This document shows, piece by piece, positions 52,822 through 61,967 of a stretch of DNA of 64,000 bases. Below the pieces are notes generated by a model that saw nothing but the letters and a program-made list of their open reading frames with translations, was not told the DNA's origin and searched no databases. Position 1 is the first letter of the stretch. Every line of letters begins with the position of its first letter. Position numbers and translations under genes: made by a program. Source of the stretch: Brumimicrobium sp041655765 (GTDB lineage Bacteria > Bacteroidota > Bacteroidia > Flavobacteriales_D > Crocinitomicaceae); contig JBBAEU010000006.1 of the NCBI GenBank assembly GCA_041655765.1, positions 57,746 through 121,745 on the forward strand, written 5' to 3'.

Positions 52822-53481
52822 ATGCATATTATAAATTTTATATTTCATATCGGTGTTGTTTTAGCAGTCTATAATTTCTTATGGTGGATTGTCATGCTCG
52901 TTTTTAAAATTCTCAGGGGTATGGGACAAAAACATATCTTTGAAATATACTTTATCAAAGCAATTCGCTATTTATTTTTAGCTGATGTTATCTTTTTAGT
53001 CGCAATAGAAGAATCTGGTGGTCTTTTATTATTGAACTATTTTATTATTGCTGGCTTGATAATGTTGGTTTATTTTATGGGTAAAATTCAAAAAAATCAG
53101 ATGAAAAGTTCTTTCTTTAGTGTGCGAACCTCTGGAAATATTCAAGGAATGAATAGTATTTTTAACCAAATCAAACCGATTTTTGATATCCGATATGAAA
53201 TTCTTGTTGTTACACTTGCATTAGGTTTGTATATTTTCTTTTTAATCTTCCCAGGTTACGCTTATAATCCAATTGCCAACTGGTTTTTAGAAAACATAAA
53301 AGGAATTGAAGAAGCTCCAATTTTTGGATTTATCTTTAAAGTGATTGGTTTTTTCTTCTTGGTATCTGTTCTCCTGAAAATGGTCAATGGAATTATGACT
53401 GTTTTAACTGGAAGAGGTCTTTCAAGACGAAGAAATGACGATGACGATAACCATTTTGATGATTATACAGAGGTTGAATAA
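52822..53481 (+). CDS. Membrane protein of unknown function
   Basis: A 219-residue protein with about five hydrophobic segments (about 4-30, 48-62, 66-84, 130-150, 172-195) and a charged tail rich in Arg then Asp (RGLSRRRNDDDDNHFDDYTEVE, split in two: RGLSRRRNDDDD and NHFDDYTEVE). I recognise no family. It is divergent from the S46 gene and convergent with rsmE. A plus-strand TACCTTTG at 52810-52817 is very close to the ATG, so the transcript might be leaderless. Confidence 0.75.
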   Translation: MHIINFIFHIGVVLAVYNFLWWIVMLVFKILRGMGQKHIFEIYFIKAIRYLFLADVIFLVAIEESGGLLLLNYFIIAGLIMLVYFMGKIQKNQMKSSFFSVRTSGNIQGMNSIFNQIKPIFDIRYEILVVTLALGLYIFFLIFPGYAYNPIANWFLENIKGIEEAPIFGFIFKVIGFFFLVSVLLKMVNGIMTVLTGRGLSRRRNDDDDNHFDDYTEVE

Positions 53482-53482
53482 A

Positions 53483-54211
53483 CTAGATTGCTTCTTCGTG
53501 AAGCAATTTCAAAGTCGTACACGCATAAATTCCAGCTGTTTCTGTTCTTAATCGTGTATCTCCTAAAGAAATAGGTTTGTAATTGTTTGAAATAGCAGTT
53601 TCCACTTCCGATAACGAAAAGTCTCCCTCAGGACCAATTAAAATTGGGGTGTTAGCATACCATAACTTTGGATTTTCCTGAAATTCCCGATAAATCGTCG
53701 TGGTTCTATTTTCGTTTTCATGACAATGTGCAATCAATCCGTTTGAATGGTTTTTTATAAACTCACTAAACGTTGTCAAGTTGTTCAACTTTGGTAAATA
53801 AATACGTTTAGACTGTTTCATGGCAGAAATAATAATCCGACGATATCTATCGATGTTTACCTTTTTCCTTTCAGAGTTATCACAAATAATTAAGGAAACT
53901 TCATCAACACCTAATTCTGTTGCTTTTTCAAGAAACCACTCTATTCTATCGTTGTTTTTTGTTGGTGCTATCGCAATATGGAAATGGTACTCCTTTTTTT
54001 CAACTTTTTTGAGATTTGTTTTTTTAACGAGTACCTTTTTTGGACTGTTTAAAACGATTTTTCCCGTAAATATTTCTCCATTGCCATTCACGATTTCCAA
54101 AGAATCTCCTTCTTTCATTCGAAGCACCCTGAAAATATGTTTTGACTCATCTTCTGGTAAGGATATCTCTTCTAAATCAATTGATGGTATGTCAGCAAAA
54201 AAACGTCTCAT
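53483..54211 (-). CDS. rsmE: 16S rRNA m3U1498 methyltransferase
   Basis: A 242-residue SPOUT-fold enzyme that methylates U1498 of 16S rRNA using S-adenosylmethionine. The N-terminal PUA-like domain has HIFRVLRMKEGDSLEIV; the C-terminal knotted domain has EKATELGVDEVSLIICD, ISAMKQSKRIYLPKL, LIGPEGDFSLSEVETA and ISLGDTRLRTETAGIYA. It is coupled to holA: the holA stop and this start overlap as TAATG. Confidence 0.96.
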   Translation of the reverse strand: MRRFFADIPSIDLEEISLPEDESKHIFRVLRMKEGDSLEIVNGNGEIFTGKIVLNSPKKVLVKKTNLKKVEKKEYHFHIAIAPTKNNDRIEWFLEKATELGVDEVSLIICDNSERKKVNIDRYRRIIISAMKQSKRIYLPKLNNLTTFSEFIKNHSNGLIAHCHENENRTTTIYREFQENPKLWYANTPILIGPEGDFSLSEVETAISNNYKPISLGDTRLRTETAGIYACTTLKLLHEEAI

Positions 54212-55221
54212 TAGTGCATTAATAAAAAAAGTAACTCTCTTAAAAGATCAGCGTCAGAACCAGGACCTCGATTAATTCCTTTACTTTTTAAATCGTATTC
54301 TTGTAAATGAGCAATATTTCCAGCTACTTTCTTTAGTGGATAATATTTTACAGCTATTTCAATATCTTTTGCTTGTGGGTAACTCATTTTGAGCTGCGAC
54401 ATCATCATTCTCATGTCGCGAATTTTTAAGTATTGTGCTTTTAACAGATTTTCATGAAGATAAAACAAGTTGGATATCACAGGAATAATATTTGTTGCCT
54501 TCGGGTTCTGTTCAAAATAGTTAATAATCGTATTTACTTTTAACGTGTCTCTTGAACAAAATGCACTTGTCAACTCAAAAACATTATAATCTTTTGAAAT
54601 CCCAATGTTTCGTTCGATATGTTCCGCATTAATGGTTGTCGAACTGTCAACAATAATCATCAATTTTTCAAGTTCTTTGACAATCCTACCCAAGTCAGCA
54701 CCCAAAAATTCTACCAGTAGCATTGTCGCTTTGTGGTCTATTGAATATCCTTCTGATGAAACATATTCTACAATCCATTTATCAACCTGATTTTCATACA
54801 ATTTTTTGCTTTCAAAGACAACTCCATTATTGGTAATTGCTTTGACAAACTTTTTTCTAGAATCAACCTTTTTGTGTTTGTGTGCAATGATTAAAACTGT
54901 AGTTGGCGTAGGATTTTCAAAATAGGGAATCATAATATCCCAATTTTTAATGTTTTGAGCTTCTTTTACAATTACGAGTTGACGTTCAGCCATCATAGGA
55001 AAACGTTTTACTTGTTCTTGAAGTTGACCAACATCTAAATCTTTTCCATACAAGATGGTTTGGTTAAAATCACGCTCGTGTTCTTCAAGGATATACTCTG
55101 TTGCAGCATCAGTGATTGCGTCAATATAATAAGACTCATCGCCATGCAAAAGATACACAGTTTGAGGGTTTTTATTCTTAAACGCCTTGATAATTTCCTT
55201 ATGATTTGCTTTGTTTGCCAC
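54211..55221 (-). CDS. holA: DNA polymerase III delta subunit
   Basis: A 336-residue clamp-loader delta subunit, which opens the beta clamp. N-terminal features are VYLLHGDESYYIDAITDAA and GKDLDVGQLQEQVKRFPMMAERQLVIVKEA. The AAA+ fold without a working P-loop follows, then domain III with FELTSAFCSRDTLKVN and LLRELLFLLMH at the end. The gene overlaps rsmE by one base (TAATG). The dnaX product lies elsewhere in the window; both act in the same complex. Confidence 0.93.
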   Translation of the reverse strand: MANKANHKEIIKAFKNKNPQTVYLLHGDESYYIDAITDAATEYILEEHERDFNQTILYGKDLDVGQLQEQVKRFPMMAERQLVIVKEAQNIKNWDIMIPYFENPTPTTVLIIAHKHKKVDSRKKFVKAITNNGVVFESKKLYENQVDKWIVEYVSSEGYSIDHKATMLLVEFLGADLGRIVKELEKLMIIVDSSTTINAEHIERNIGISKDYNVFELTSAFCSRDTLKVNTIINYFEQNPKATNIIPVISNLFYLHENLLKAQYLKIRDMRMMMSQLKMSYPQAKDIEIAVKYYPLKKVAGNIAHLQEYDLKSKGINRGPGSDADLLRELLFLLMH

Positions 55222-55272
55222 AATTACTAATTCAGAATATAAAATTAATATAAATCTGTGATTATTTACTTT

Positions 55273-56757
55273 TTATCTTCTTAAAATAGATATATACTTT
55301 TCAAGTATTTCGTTAATTTCCTTTGAATAATTCATTTTATAGATAGTAAATATTAAAATTACCGTAAAAATGATTGAAATTGGGATGGAAGACTTGAAAT
55401 CAGCGAATATCTCAGGAAATTGAATTGGCAACCAAATTGCAATTAATAAAAAGATAAGTAACAGGATATAATTCCATTGTAACGGTTGCATCTTATACTT
55501 ATGGTAAATAAAAATCGTCTTTAAGAAATTAAACAATAAGAGTGATATTGCAGTCGATAAAGCTGCACCAAAAATATCCAATTTCCCAATTAGAATATAG
55601 TTAAGCGTAATGTTGATTACAGCTAAAAAGATTAGAAAAAGTGTGTTCATTCTATAATATTTTGAATACGAAATGATATAAATATTTATGCTGGTAATCA
55701 TCTCGAATATTTGGGTTAAAGCCAGGAATAAAAAAACTGTTTTATAAATTACCAAATCATCACCATTTGTCATAATCTGAAAAACTACATCCATGTTCAT
55801 CCATATCAATGAAAACAAGATTATTCCCACAATAAATAAATTCGTTGACGTCGCCTGATAAAGACTGTTTATCTTTTTTAAATCATTGTTTTCAAGGCTT
55901 TCAGCAATTATAGGGTTTGTAATTCGTTGTATTGCTTTCATCGGAATTTCTATGGCAACTGTCATAAAAAGAAAAATGCTATAATAACCAACTTTTGTAG
56001 CCGACAATAAAAGTCCTATCATAATAATATCTACTTTATATGCCAGCGTATTTCCTATCAGATTCAGTGCGCTAAACATCATGTATTGAATCATTTCCCA
56101 GTGCTTCGATTTTGATACAGAAGAAGAGCTTTTTCGGCTAAAATCAAGTGCCCCTAAAACATGAAGATAAATCATCAAACCAATCGCGATGAGAGCATGA
56201 AACAATACCAAAATCCATCCAGCTCCTTGATAATTAATAGCTGAATAATAATATAAAAGTATAATTATTGGGGTGATGAATTTGACACTAAGTCCTGACA
56301 GAATATCGGGAAACACGATTCTTTGTATGTTATAACTTTGGAGTTTAAAGATGCTGATAATTATTAGGAGAATGGCAATGGGAAAAATGATAAAAGCATT
56401 TTCTTGAACACGCTTAACATTGAAATCCGTAAGTTCTAATAATTTAAAAATCGGCTCTTTAAAAAGGAATAAAAGAATCGTAACAAGTATCAGGTTAATA
56501 AAGGTGTATAGAAATATGACAGATAAAAGCCCTTTTAAATCATTGTTCTTAAAATAAGGAAAATATTTATTAACCAAAGATTGACTTCCTAAAGAGAAAA
56601 GTGTACTAATTAAAACTGCAGTTGTTAAACTAAACTGAATGTTTCCGTACAAATCCCAATTTAATGGATAGATAAACAACGTACTTAAACCACCAACTAT
56701 GACTCCAAAATAGTTAACGATTGAGTTTTTGACACTTTGTCTTTGTACAATTCCCAC
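55273..56757 (-). CDS. Polysaccharide flippase (Wzx/MATE-like)
   Basis: A 494-residue inner-membrane protein with about 14 transmembrane segments, of the polysaccharide-transporter (PST/MOP) type. The N-terminal segment KNSIVNYFGVIVGGLSTLFIYP is characteristic. It probably flips a lipid-linked oligosaccharide for O-antigen or capsule assembly. It lies beside wecB, which is divergent, and a few kilobases from the Wzy_C and Wzz genes, forming a loose surface polysaccharide region. Substrate unknown. Confidence 0.9.
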   Translation of the reverse strand: MGIVQRQSVKNSIVNYFGVIVGGLSTLFIYPLNWDLYGNIQFSLTTAVLISTLFSLGSQSLVNKYFPYFKNNDLKGLLSVIFLYTFINLILVTILLFLFKEPIFKLLELTDFNVKRVQENAFIIFPIAILLIIISIFKLQSYNIQRIVFPDILSGLSVKFITPIIILLYYYSAINYQGAGWILVLFHALIAIGLMIYLHVLGALDFSRKSSSSVSKSKHWEMIQYMMFSALNLIGNTLAYKVDIIMIGLLLSATKVGYYSIFLFMTVAIEIPMKAIQRITNPIIAESLENNDLKKINSLYQATSTNLFIVGIILFSLIWMNMDVVFQIMTNGDDLVIYKTVFLFLALTQIFEMITSINIYIISYSKYYRMNTLFLIFLAVINITLNYILIGKLDIFGAALSTAISLLLFNFLKTIFIYHKYKMQPLQWNYILLLIFLLIAIWLPIQFPEIFADFKSSIPISIIFTVILIFTIYKMNYSKEINEILEKYISILRR

Positions 56758-56850
56758 AGTAAAAATTTAATGTAAAACGTAAAAATAGAAAATATCTTGT
56801 TGTAAATTGAGAAGAGTCCCTTTTCTTCGGTCCTGATGTTTAATTTTGAT

Positions 56851-56858
56851 TATTTTTG
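56851..56858 (+). promoter_or_regulatory. Putative -7 element of wecB
   Basis: TATTTTTG matches TAnnTTTG and lies 20 bp before the ATG at 56879, giving a short leader. A TTCG at 56826-56829, 21 bp upstream, is a possible weak -33. This supports 56879 rather than the TTG at 56846 as start. Confidence 0.5.
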
Positions 56859-56878
56859 TATTAAATCATTACGGTGAG

Positions 56879-58075
56879 ATGAAAAAAATAGTAACAATTA
56901 TTGGTGCAAGGCCTCAAATCATAAAATCGGCTGCTCTTTCAAATGTGCTTAAGAAAAAATATCGAGGACAAATTCAAGAGGTTTTAGTTCATACAGGACA
57001 ACATTATTCAGAGTCAATGTCAAATGTATTCTTTCAAGAGTTAGGACTGTCATTACCTGATTATAACTTAGAAGTCGGTTCTGCTTCTCATGGAATTCAA
57101 ACGGCTGATATGATAAAGGGTTTGGAAGAAATCTTTTTAAAAGAACGACCCAAAGCTGTTGTGGTTTACGGTGATACAAACTCGACTTTGGCTGCAGCAA
57201 TCGCAGCTTCAAAAATACACATTCCCATCGTTCACATAGAAGCTGGATTGAGGAGTTTTGACAAATCGATGCCAGAGGAAATTAATCGGATTTTATGCGA
57301 TCATACGTCAACATTGTTGTTCTCTCCTACAATTGCAGGAGTTGAGAACCTAAAAAAGGAAGGTTTTTCAACAGATACAAAAGAACCTTATTCGGCTGAT
57401 AACCCAAAAGTCTATCATTGCGGAGATATCATGTACGACAATCATTTGTACTATTCTCAAAAAGTAAATGAGTTATTATCTCCGTATGAATTAATGACTT
57501 TACAATCACAAAACTATTTTCTATGTACAGTTCATAGACCAGATAACACAGATAATCCAACACATTTACGCGAGATTTTTGAGGCGTTTTTAGCGTTGAT
57601 GGAAAAATATCCTAAACATTTGTTGTATTTACCATTACACCCAAGAACACAAAGGGCACTTCGTTTAAATATGTTGGAAGATTTTAGAAAACAAATCGAA
57701 GAACATGAAAGAATTAAAATTCTACCGCCCGTTTCTTATGTGAATATGATTGCATTACAACAAAATTGTGATTTGATTATTACAGATAGTGGTGGATTAC
57801 AAAAAGAAGCATACTTTGCTAATAAACTTTCTGTTATTTTAAGAAATAACACAGAATGGACAGAAATTGTAGAAAATGATGCGGCAATTTTAACTGGTTG
57901 GAAAAAAGAAAGTATCTTAGATGGTATAAAAGCAGTAATGGAAACCATTAAGATTGGAGCGACGAAGTTTCCGCCTATCTTTGGCAATGGTAATGCCGCT
58001 GAATTTATCGCTGATGAGATTCATAAAATATGCCAATATGAAATTAAAAATCTTAACGAAGAAAAAGAGCGCTAG
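56879..58075 (+). CDS. wecB: Non-hydrolysing UDP-N-acetylglucosamine 2-epimerase
   Basis: From the ATG at 56879 (MKKIVTIIGARPQIIKSAAL) the protein has 398 residues; the TTG at 56846 is in the promoter. It converts UDP-GlcNAc to UDP-ManNAc, a precursor for surface glycans. Motifs of the GT-B fold epimerase are VLVHTGQHYSESMSNVF, VYGDTNSTLAAAIAASK, HIEAGLRSFDKSMPEEINR and LIITDSGGLQKEAYF. The downstream gene starts inside its last 38 bp. It sits in the polysaccharide region and is divergent from the flippase gene. Confidence 0.96.
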   Translation: MKKIVTIIGARPQIIKSAALSNVLKKKYRGQIQEVLVHTGQHYSESMSNVFFQELGLSLPDYNLEVGSASHGIQTADMIKGLEEIFLKERPKAVVVYGDTNSTLAAAIAASKIHIPIVHIEAGLRSFDKSMPEEINRILCDHTSTLLFSPTIAGVENLKKEGFSTDTKEPYSADNPKVYHCGDIMYDNHLYYSQKVNELLSPYELMTLQSQNYFLCTVHRPDNTDNPTHLREIFEAFLALMEKYPKHLLYLPLHPRTQRALRLNMLEDFRKQIEEHERIKILPPVSYVNMIALQQNCDLIITDSGGLQKEAYFANKLSVILRNNTEWTEIVENDAAILTGWKKESILDGIKAVMETIKIGATKFPPIFGNGNAAEFIADEIHKICQYEIKNLNEEKER

Positions 58076-59312
58076 ACTTTCATATACACTTTCGTTAATT
58101 TTTGATGAAAGAAATATTGATTGGCAATTAATAACTGATGTAGAAGATTTTAAGAACGCATCAAGACCAAAGTTCTCATATCAAGATTTGCAAACTTCTC
58201 CTTTCAATATCAAATCATCAACGCTTTTATTTGAAGATGAAATTCGTTCATATTCTATTGAAAAGACAGAATGGAATCATTGTGAAATCCTCCAGTTTAA
58301 TGGTGAGGCAGATATTCTTGCAAGCATTTTCTATGTCGCTTCGTTGTATGATGATTACTTACAGACAACATTTGATTTGCATGGAAGAAATGTCGGGAAA
58401 CAATCTTTACTGTATCGATTTGGCTGGTTAAATCAATTGGTTGTGGAACGTTGGTGTGAGTGTATAATTCAATGGATTGAAAAGCAAAATAACTGTGATT
58501 TGAATGCACAAAAAATTCCTTTTTCAATTATTCCAACTTTTGATATTGACCATGCGTATGCTTATAAATATAGAAAAAAATGGAGGGAACAGCTAAGCAA
58601 AGGAAAGGATTTAATTCAAAAAAATCGTATTCGCTTAAAAGAGCGTAAGGCGGTGTTAGCTGGGAAAATAAAAGACCCTTTTGATACTTTCGATACAATT
58701 GAAAAAATTGCACAAGAAGGGTTTGATGTAAAAGTATTTTGGTTGTTGGGCAAATACAGTAAATTCGACAGAAACATTGATGTAAATCACCCGAAACAAG
58801 TTGAATTAATAAAACGGATGAGTCGAATTACAGATATAGGATTGCACCCGAGTTATCAATCAGATAAAGAAAGACACCGCTTGCAAAAGGAGAAGCAAAT
58901 TTTAGAAAATATTTTAAATGGTAAAATATCTCATTCACGACAACATTTCCTAAAAGTTAAAATGCCTTCTACCTTTCAACAGTTAGAAAAAGTCGGATTC
59001 ACAGACGATTACTCTTTGTCTTATGCAGATGAGGTTGGTTTTAGAGCTGGTTTATCTCGTCCATTTCTTTGGTTTGATTTGTCAAAAAACTCAGTTTCCA
59101 ACCTGACGCTTCACCCAATTTCTTACATGGATGGTACATTGAATGAATACATGGGTTTATCAATTTCAAAAGCCATTGAAAAAGTAAAGGAGATAAAAGC
59201 AGAAATTCAAAGATATGGAGGGGAATTTATTCCCCTTTGGCATAACGAAACAATCGGAAATTATGGGATTTGGGAAAATTGGGTGGAAGTTTTGGAAGAA
59301 TCCTTAAAATAA
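58038..59312 (+). CDS. Polysaccharide deacetylase-like protein (DUF7033-type)
   Basis: From the ATG at 58038 (MKLKILTKKKSARLSY) the protein has 424 residues, overlapping wecB by 38 bp; a longer frame from 57954 is a shadow of wecB. The N-terminal 130 residues (YTLSLIFDERNIDWQLITD) match a domain seen before deacetylase-like parts in Bacteroidetes (DUF7033). The NodB-like part has IIPTFDIDHAYAYKYRKK, with the Asp-rich DIDHAY, then IGLHPSYQSD and HNETIGNYG. The metal-binding pattern is incomplete by eye, so activity is uncertain. Its overlap with wecB and the following GSCFA gene suggests a glycan-modifying operon. Confidence 0.85.
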   Translation: MKLKILTKKKSARLSYTLSLIFDERNIDWQLITDVEDFKNASRPKFSYQDLQTSPFNIKSSTLLFEDEIRSYSIEKTEWNHCEILQFNGEADILASIFYVASLYDDYLQTTFDLHGRNVGKQSLLYRFGWLNQLVVERWCECIIQWIEKQNNCDLNAQKIPFSIIPTFDIDHAYAYKYRKKWREQLSKGKDLIQKNRIRLKERKAVLAGKIKDPFDTFDTIEKIAQEGFDVKVFWLLGKYSKFDRNIDVNHPKQVELIKRMSRITDIGLHPSYQSDKERHRLQKEKQILENILNGKISHSRQHFLKVKMPSTFQQLEKVGFTDDYSLSYADEVGFRAGLSRPFLWFDLSKNSVSNLTLHPISYMDGTLNEYMGLSISKAIEKVKEIKAEIQRYGGEFIPLWHNETIGNYGIWENWVEVLEESLK

Positions 59313-59315
59313 AAT

Positions 59316-60293
59316 ATGCATCGTGTGAAAATCAATATGACAAATCAATCCATCATCGATTATTTTCATGAGTATCAGTTCCTAGGAAGCTGTTTTTCTG
59401 AAAATTTGTATAAGAAAATGCAACAAGCTGGATTTAAGGTGAAATCTAACCCTTTTGGCGTGATATTTAATCCTGCCTCAATTGCAGATTTTTTGCTCTT
59501 GAATGATAAAGAGCTTAAAAAAACGGTCTTTATGCGTGAAGATGTTGCTTTGTCATGGATGGCAAACTCTACTTGTTTTGATTATGATGCTGAAAAGTTG
59601 AAAGATAAATTGGTCTCTCTTCGGAAGTCGTTTATGGAAGATTTAGTCACGACAAAAGTTCTTTTTATTACATTTGGAACGGCTTATGTTTACGAAGATA
59701 TTCATTCAAAAAAGATTGTCGCAAACTGTCATAAAGTACCACAAAATAAATTCAGTAAACGACTTCTTTCAATTACTGAAATTGTCAATCAATGGGAAAA
59801 AGTTATTCGTAAGTTAGACATTTTTTCAAATATGTATGGAACGGAATTAAAAATCGTTTTTACGGTGAGTCCTGTGCGCCATATCAAAGATGGAGTTATT
59901 GAAAACGCAAGGAGCAAAGCAACTTTATTGACAGCAATCCACGAATTAAAAGACAAATTTTATGAAGTAGATTACTTTCCTTCTTACGAAATTATGTTGG
60001 ATGTATTGAGGGATTATTCTTACTACAAAAGCGATAAAATTCATCCAAATGGCAAGGCTATTGATGAAATTTGGGAAACATTTCAAGAAGCATATTTTTC
60101 AGTAGAAACGCAATCTATTTACAAAGAGTATGAAGAGCTAAAACGATTTGTGAGTCACCAGCCACTTCATCCAGAATCTAAAAAGTCGAAAGAATTAATG
60201 GAGAAAAAAGAAGTGAAGATACAGGAGTTTAAAGGCAAATTTCCAGCTGTGAGCCTCGATTTTCTTTACTTGCCTACCACAAATTTTCGATAA
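59316..60293 (+). CDS. GSCFA-domain protein
   Basis: A 325-residue SGNH-hydrolase-like protein of the GSCFA family. The name-giving motif reads LGSCFSENLYKKMQQAGF near residue 23, with Ser as likely nucleophile. Further blocks are FGVIFNPASIADFLLL, FITFGTAYVY, VFTVSPVRHIKDG and the C-terminal catalytic YYKSDKIHPNGKAIDEIW with the Asp-x-x-His pair. It may be an acyl- or acetylesterase acting on a glycan or lipid. It is 3 bp after the deacetylase-like gene. Its 3' end overlaps the convergent esterase by 28 bp. Confidence 0.9.
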   Translation: MHRVKINMTNQSIIDYFHEYQFLGSCFSENLYKKMQQAGFKVKSNPFGVIFNPASIADFLLLNDKELKKTVFMREDVALSWMANSTCFDYDAEKLKDKLVSLRKSFMEDLVTTKVLFITFGTAYVYEDIHSKKIVANCHKVPQNKFSKRLLSITEIVNQWEKVIRKLDIFSNMYGTELKIVFTVSPVRHIKDGVIENARSKATLLTAIHELKDKFYEVDYFPSYEIMLDVLRDYSYYKSDKIHPNGKAIDEIWETFQEAYFSVETQSIYKEYEELKRFVSHQPLHPESKKSKELMEKKEVKIQEFKGKFPAVSLDFLYLPTTNFR

Positions 60294-61714
60294 GACGTAG
60301 CGCCTTCTTTATTTTCTATCTGAATGATATAGACTCCATTATCTAAAGAAGAAACATCAATTTCATTTGTTAGATTATGTGAAGAAATATCAACTTTGAG
60401 TTTTCCATTCATGTCAAAAATTTTCACGTTTACATTTCCATCTGAATTTCCATCTAATAAAATCTTTTTACTTGTAGGATTTGGAAAAATAGTAATGTTA
60501 ATGCCTTTAATATCTTCAACACCTGATGTATTATCTTTATAATTATCAAAGAAAAGCATTGTTTCGAAAAGGGATGGATAATAGCAACCACCATGATCCA
60601 AACTTTCTCCTAAATCTATCGCTTGAACCAATTGTTGGTCTGCGCCGTTGCTATACATTTTGTTGATTGCCTCGATTGCGTTTTTATATGGAACTTGATC
60701 ATCTGCCTTGCAATAAAACAAGCGTGTAGGAGATTCTGGAGTCCAATCAAAAACATCATTATCTCTTAGAACTTTATTGATGATATAATCAGGATTATTG
60801 ATGAATTCATCCATTACACTGTTGATAATCATTTTATTAGCGATAGCTTCACCGTACAGTGAATTTAATGTTAAAATTAAATTTTGGTTTAGTAAAAATA
60901 ATGATATTTCACCATTGTAGTATTTTTGCACAACGTTAATAAATTCAGGTTTAAAAAATTCATCAAGATTAGAATACATTTCATAAACTTCATTCAATCC
61001 AAGCACTGTGTTGGGAATGTATGCAGGACTTGAATAAACCGAGTCGTTAATAACCAAATCTCGCATTACACCAGATAGGCTGTAGGGGCCAGAGTTATGA
61101 GCAGCAGCTGTGACAGAAGATGGACCATATTTATTTTGCATTTCTTTGTGGAAAGACATCGAAGAATAGCCGCCTTGAGAATATCCTGTGATAAAAAGTT
61201 GGTCATTTATAATAATATTGTTATCGGGTGCCCAAGTTTTAAAAGCATTCAGCAAATCTACAGAAGCTGTAAAAGATGTTGTGTCGTGAACATAGCTTTG
61301 AAAACCACTTCCATCACCCATTCCTACGTAATCAGGTAACAGTGCTACGTATCCTAAACTGGCGAAAAATATTCCTGCATAACCTTCTTCACCTTCAGGA
61401 TTAGGAAATCTGGAAGGAACACATTCCTTGCATGAAGAAGTTCCATGTTCGTAAAATAAAAGAGGATATGTGTTACTAACATCTTCCACAGGAATAGCAA
61501 GCAATGCCGATAAAGTATCAAGATTTCCTTTTGCGTCTTTAGATTTATATGTAACTTTAAAGTAGTCACAATCATATTGAGCAACTGGAAGTCCAATATA
61601 GTTTGAGATTTCAGCTTTGGTGAGATATCCGCCGTACGTTACAGAAACGATTTCTTGGGCACGTAAATTTCCAAGGATGAAGGTAAGGAATAAAAAGAAA
61701 ACAAATTTTTCCAT
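60266..61714 (-). CDS. Secreted alpha/beta-hydrolase with T9SS type A sorting domain
   Basis: From the ATG at 61714 (MEKFVFFLFLTFILGNLRAQ) the protein has 482 residues and a signal peptide; an ATG at 61810 gives a non-native 32-residue extension. The catalytic domain resembles secretory lipases and feruloyl-type esterases: LLFYEHGTSSCKECVPSRFP, YVALLPDYVGMGDGSGFQS, and the nucleophile elbow ITGYSQGGYSSM. A His in LGESLDHGGCYYP is a likely catalytic member. The end (about 410-482) is a type A T9SS sorting domain (IFPNPTSKKILLDGN, NGVYIIQIE). It should be exported to the surface. Substrate unknown. Confidence 0.92.
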   Translation of the reverse strand: MEKFVFFLFLTFILGNLRAQEIVSVTYGGYLTKAEISNYIGLPVAQYDCDYFKVTYKSKDAKGNLDTLSALLAIPVEDVSNTYPLLFYEHGTSSCKECVPSRFPNPEGEEGYAGIFFASLGYVALLPDYVGMGDGSGFQSYVHDTTSFTASVDLLNAFKTWAPDNNIIINDQLFITGYSQGGYSSMSFHKEMQNKYGPSSVTAAAHNSGPYSLSGVMRDLVINDSVYSSPAYIPNTVLGLNEVYEMYSNLDEFFKPEFINVVQKYYNGEISLFLLNQNLILTLNSLYGEAIANKMIINSVMDEFINNPDYIINKVLRDNDVFDWTPESPTRLFYCKADDQVPYKNAIEAINKMYSNGADQQLVQAIDLGESLDHGGCYYPSLFETMLFFDNYKDNTSGVEDIKGINITIFPNPTSKKILLDGNSDGNVNVKIFDMNGKLKVDISSHNLTNEIDVSSLDNGVYIIQIENKEGATSYRKFVVGK

Positions 61715-61967
61715 AAGCTTATCAAAATATAATTTATATAAAGTTATAAAACTTTTTTTGAATCGTTTTTCTTCTACTTGTTTTTCACTGCCATCATTGT
61801 TGGTTTTCATAATTAGAAATAAGTCCTTTAGTTAGTATATAGTTTTAGTTTTTCATTGAATTAAAAAAAAGAAGAACTTTTAAACAATTTTTTAAATTCA
61901 ATGTAATTTACAAATAATAAGACAACTAACCAAATCAAATAGAATATTTAACTTACATACGCCGTTA

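Noticed and set aside
57954..58037. Upstream start for the deacetylase-like protein
   Set aside because: The segment lies inside wecB in another frame; the product from 58038 has the family-typical N-terminus.
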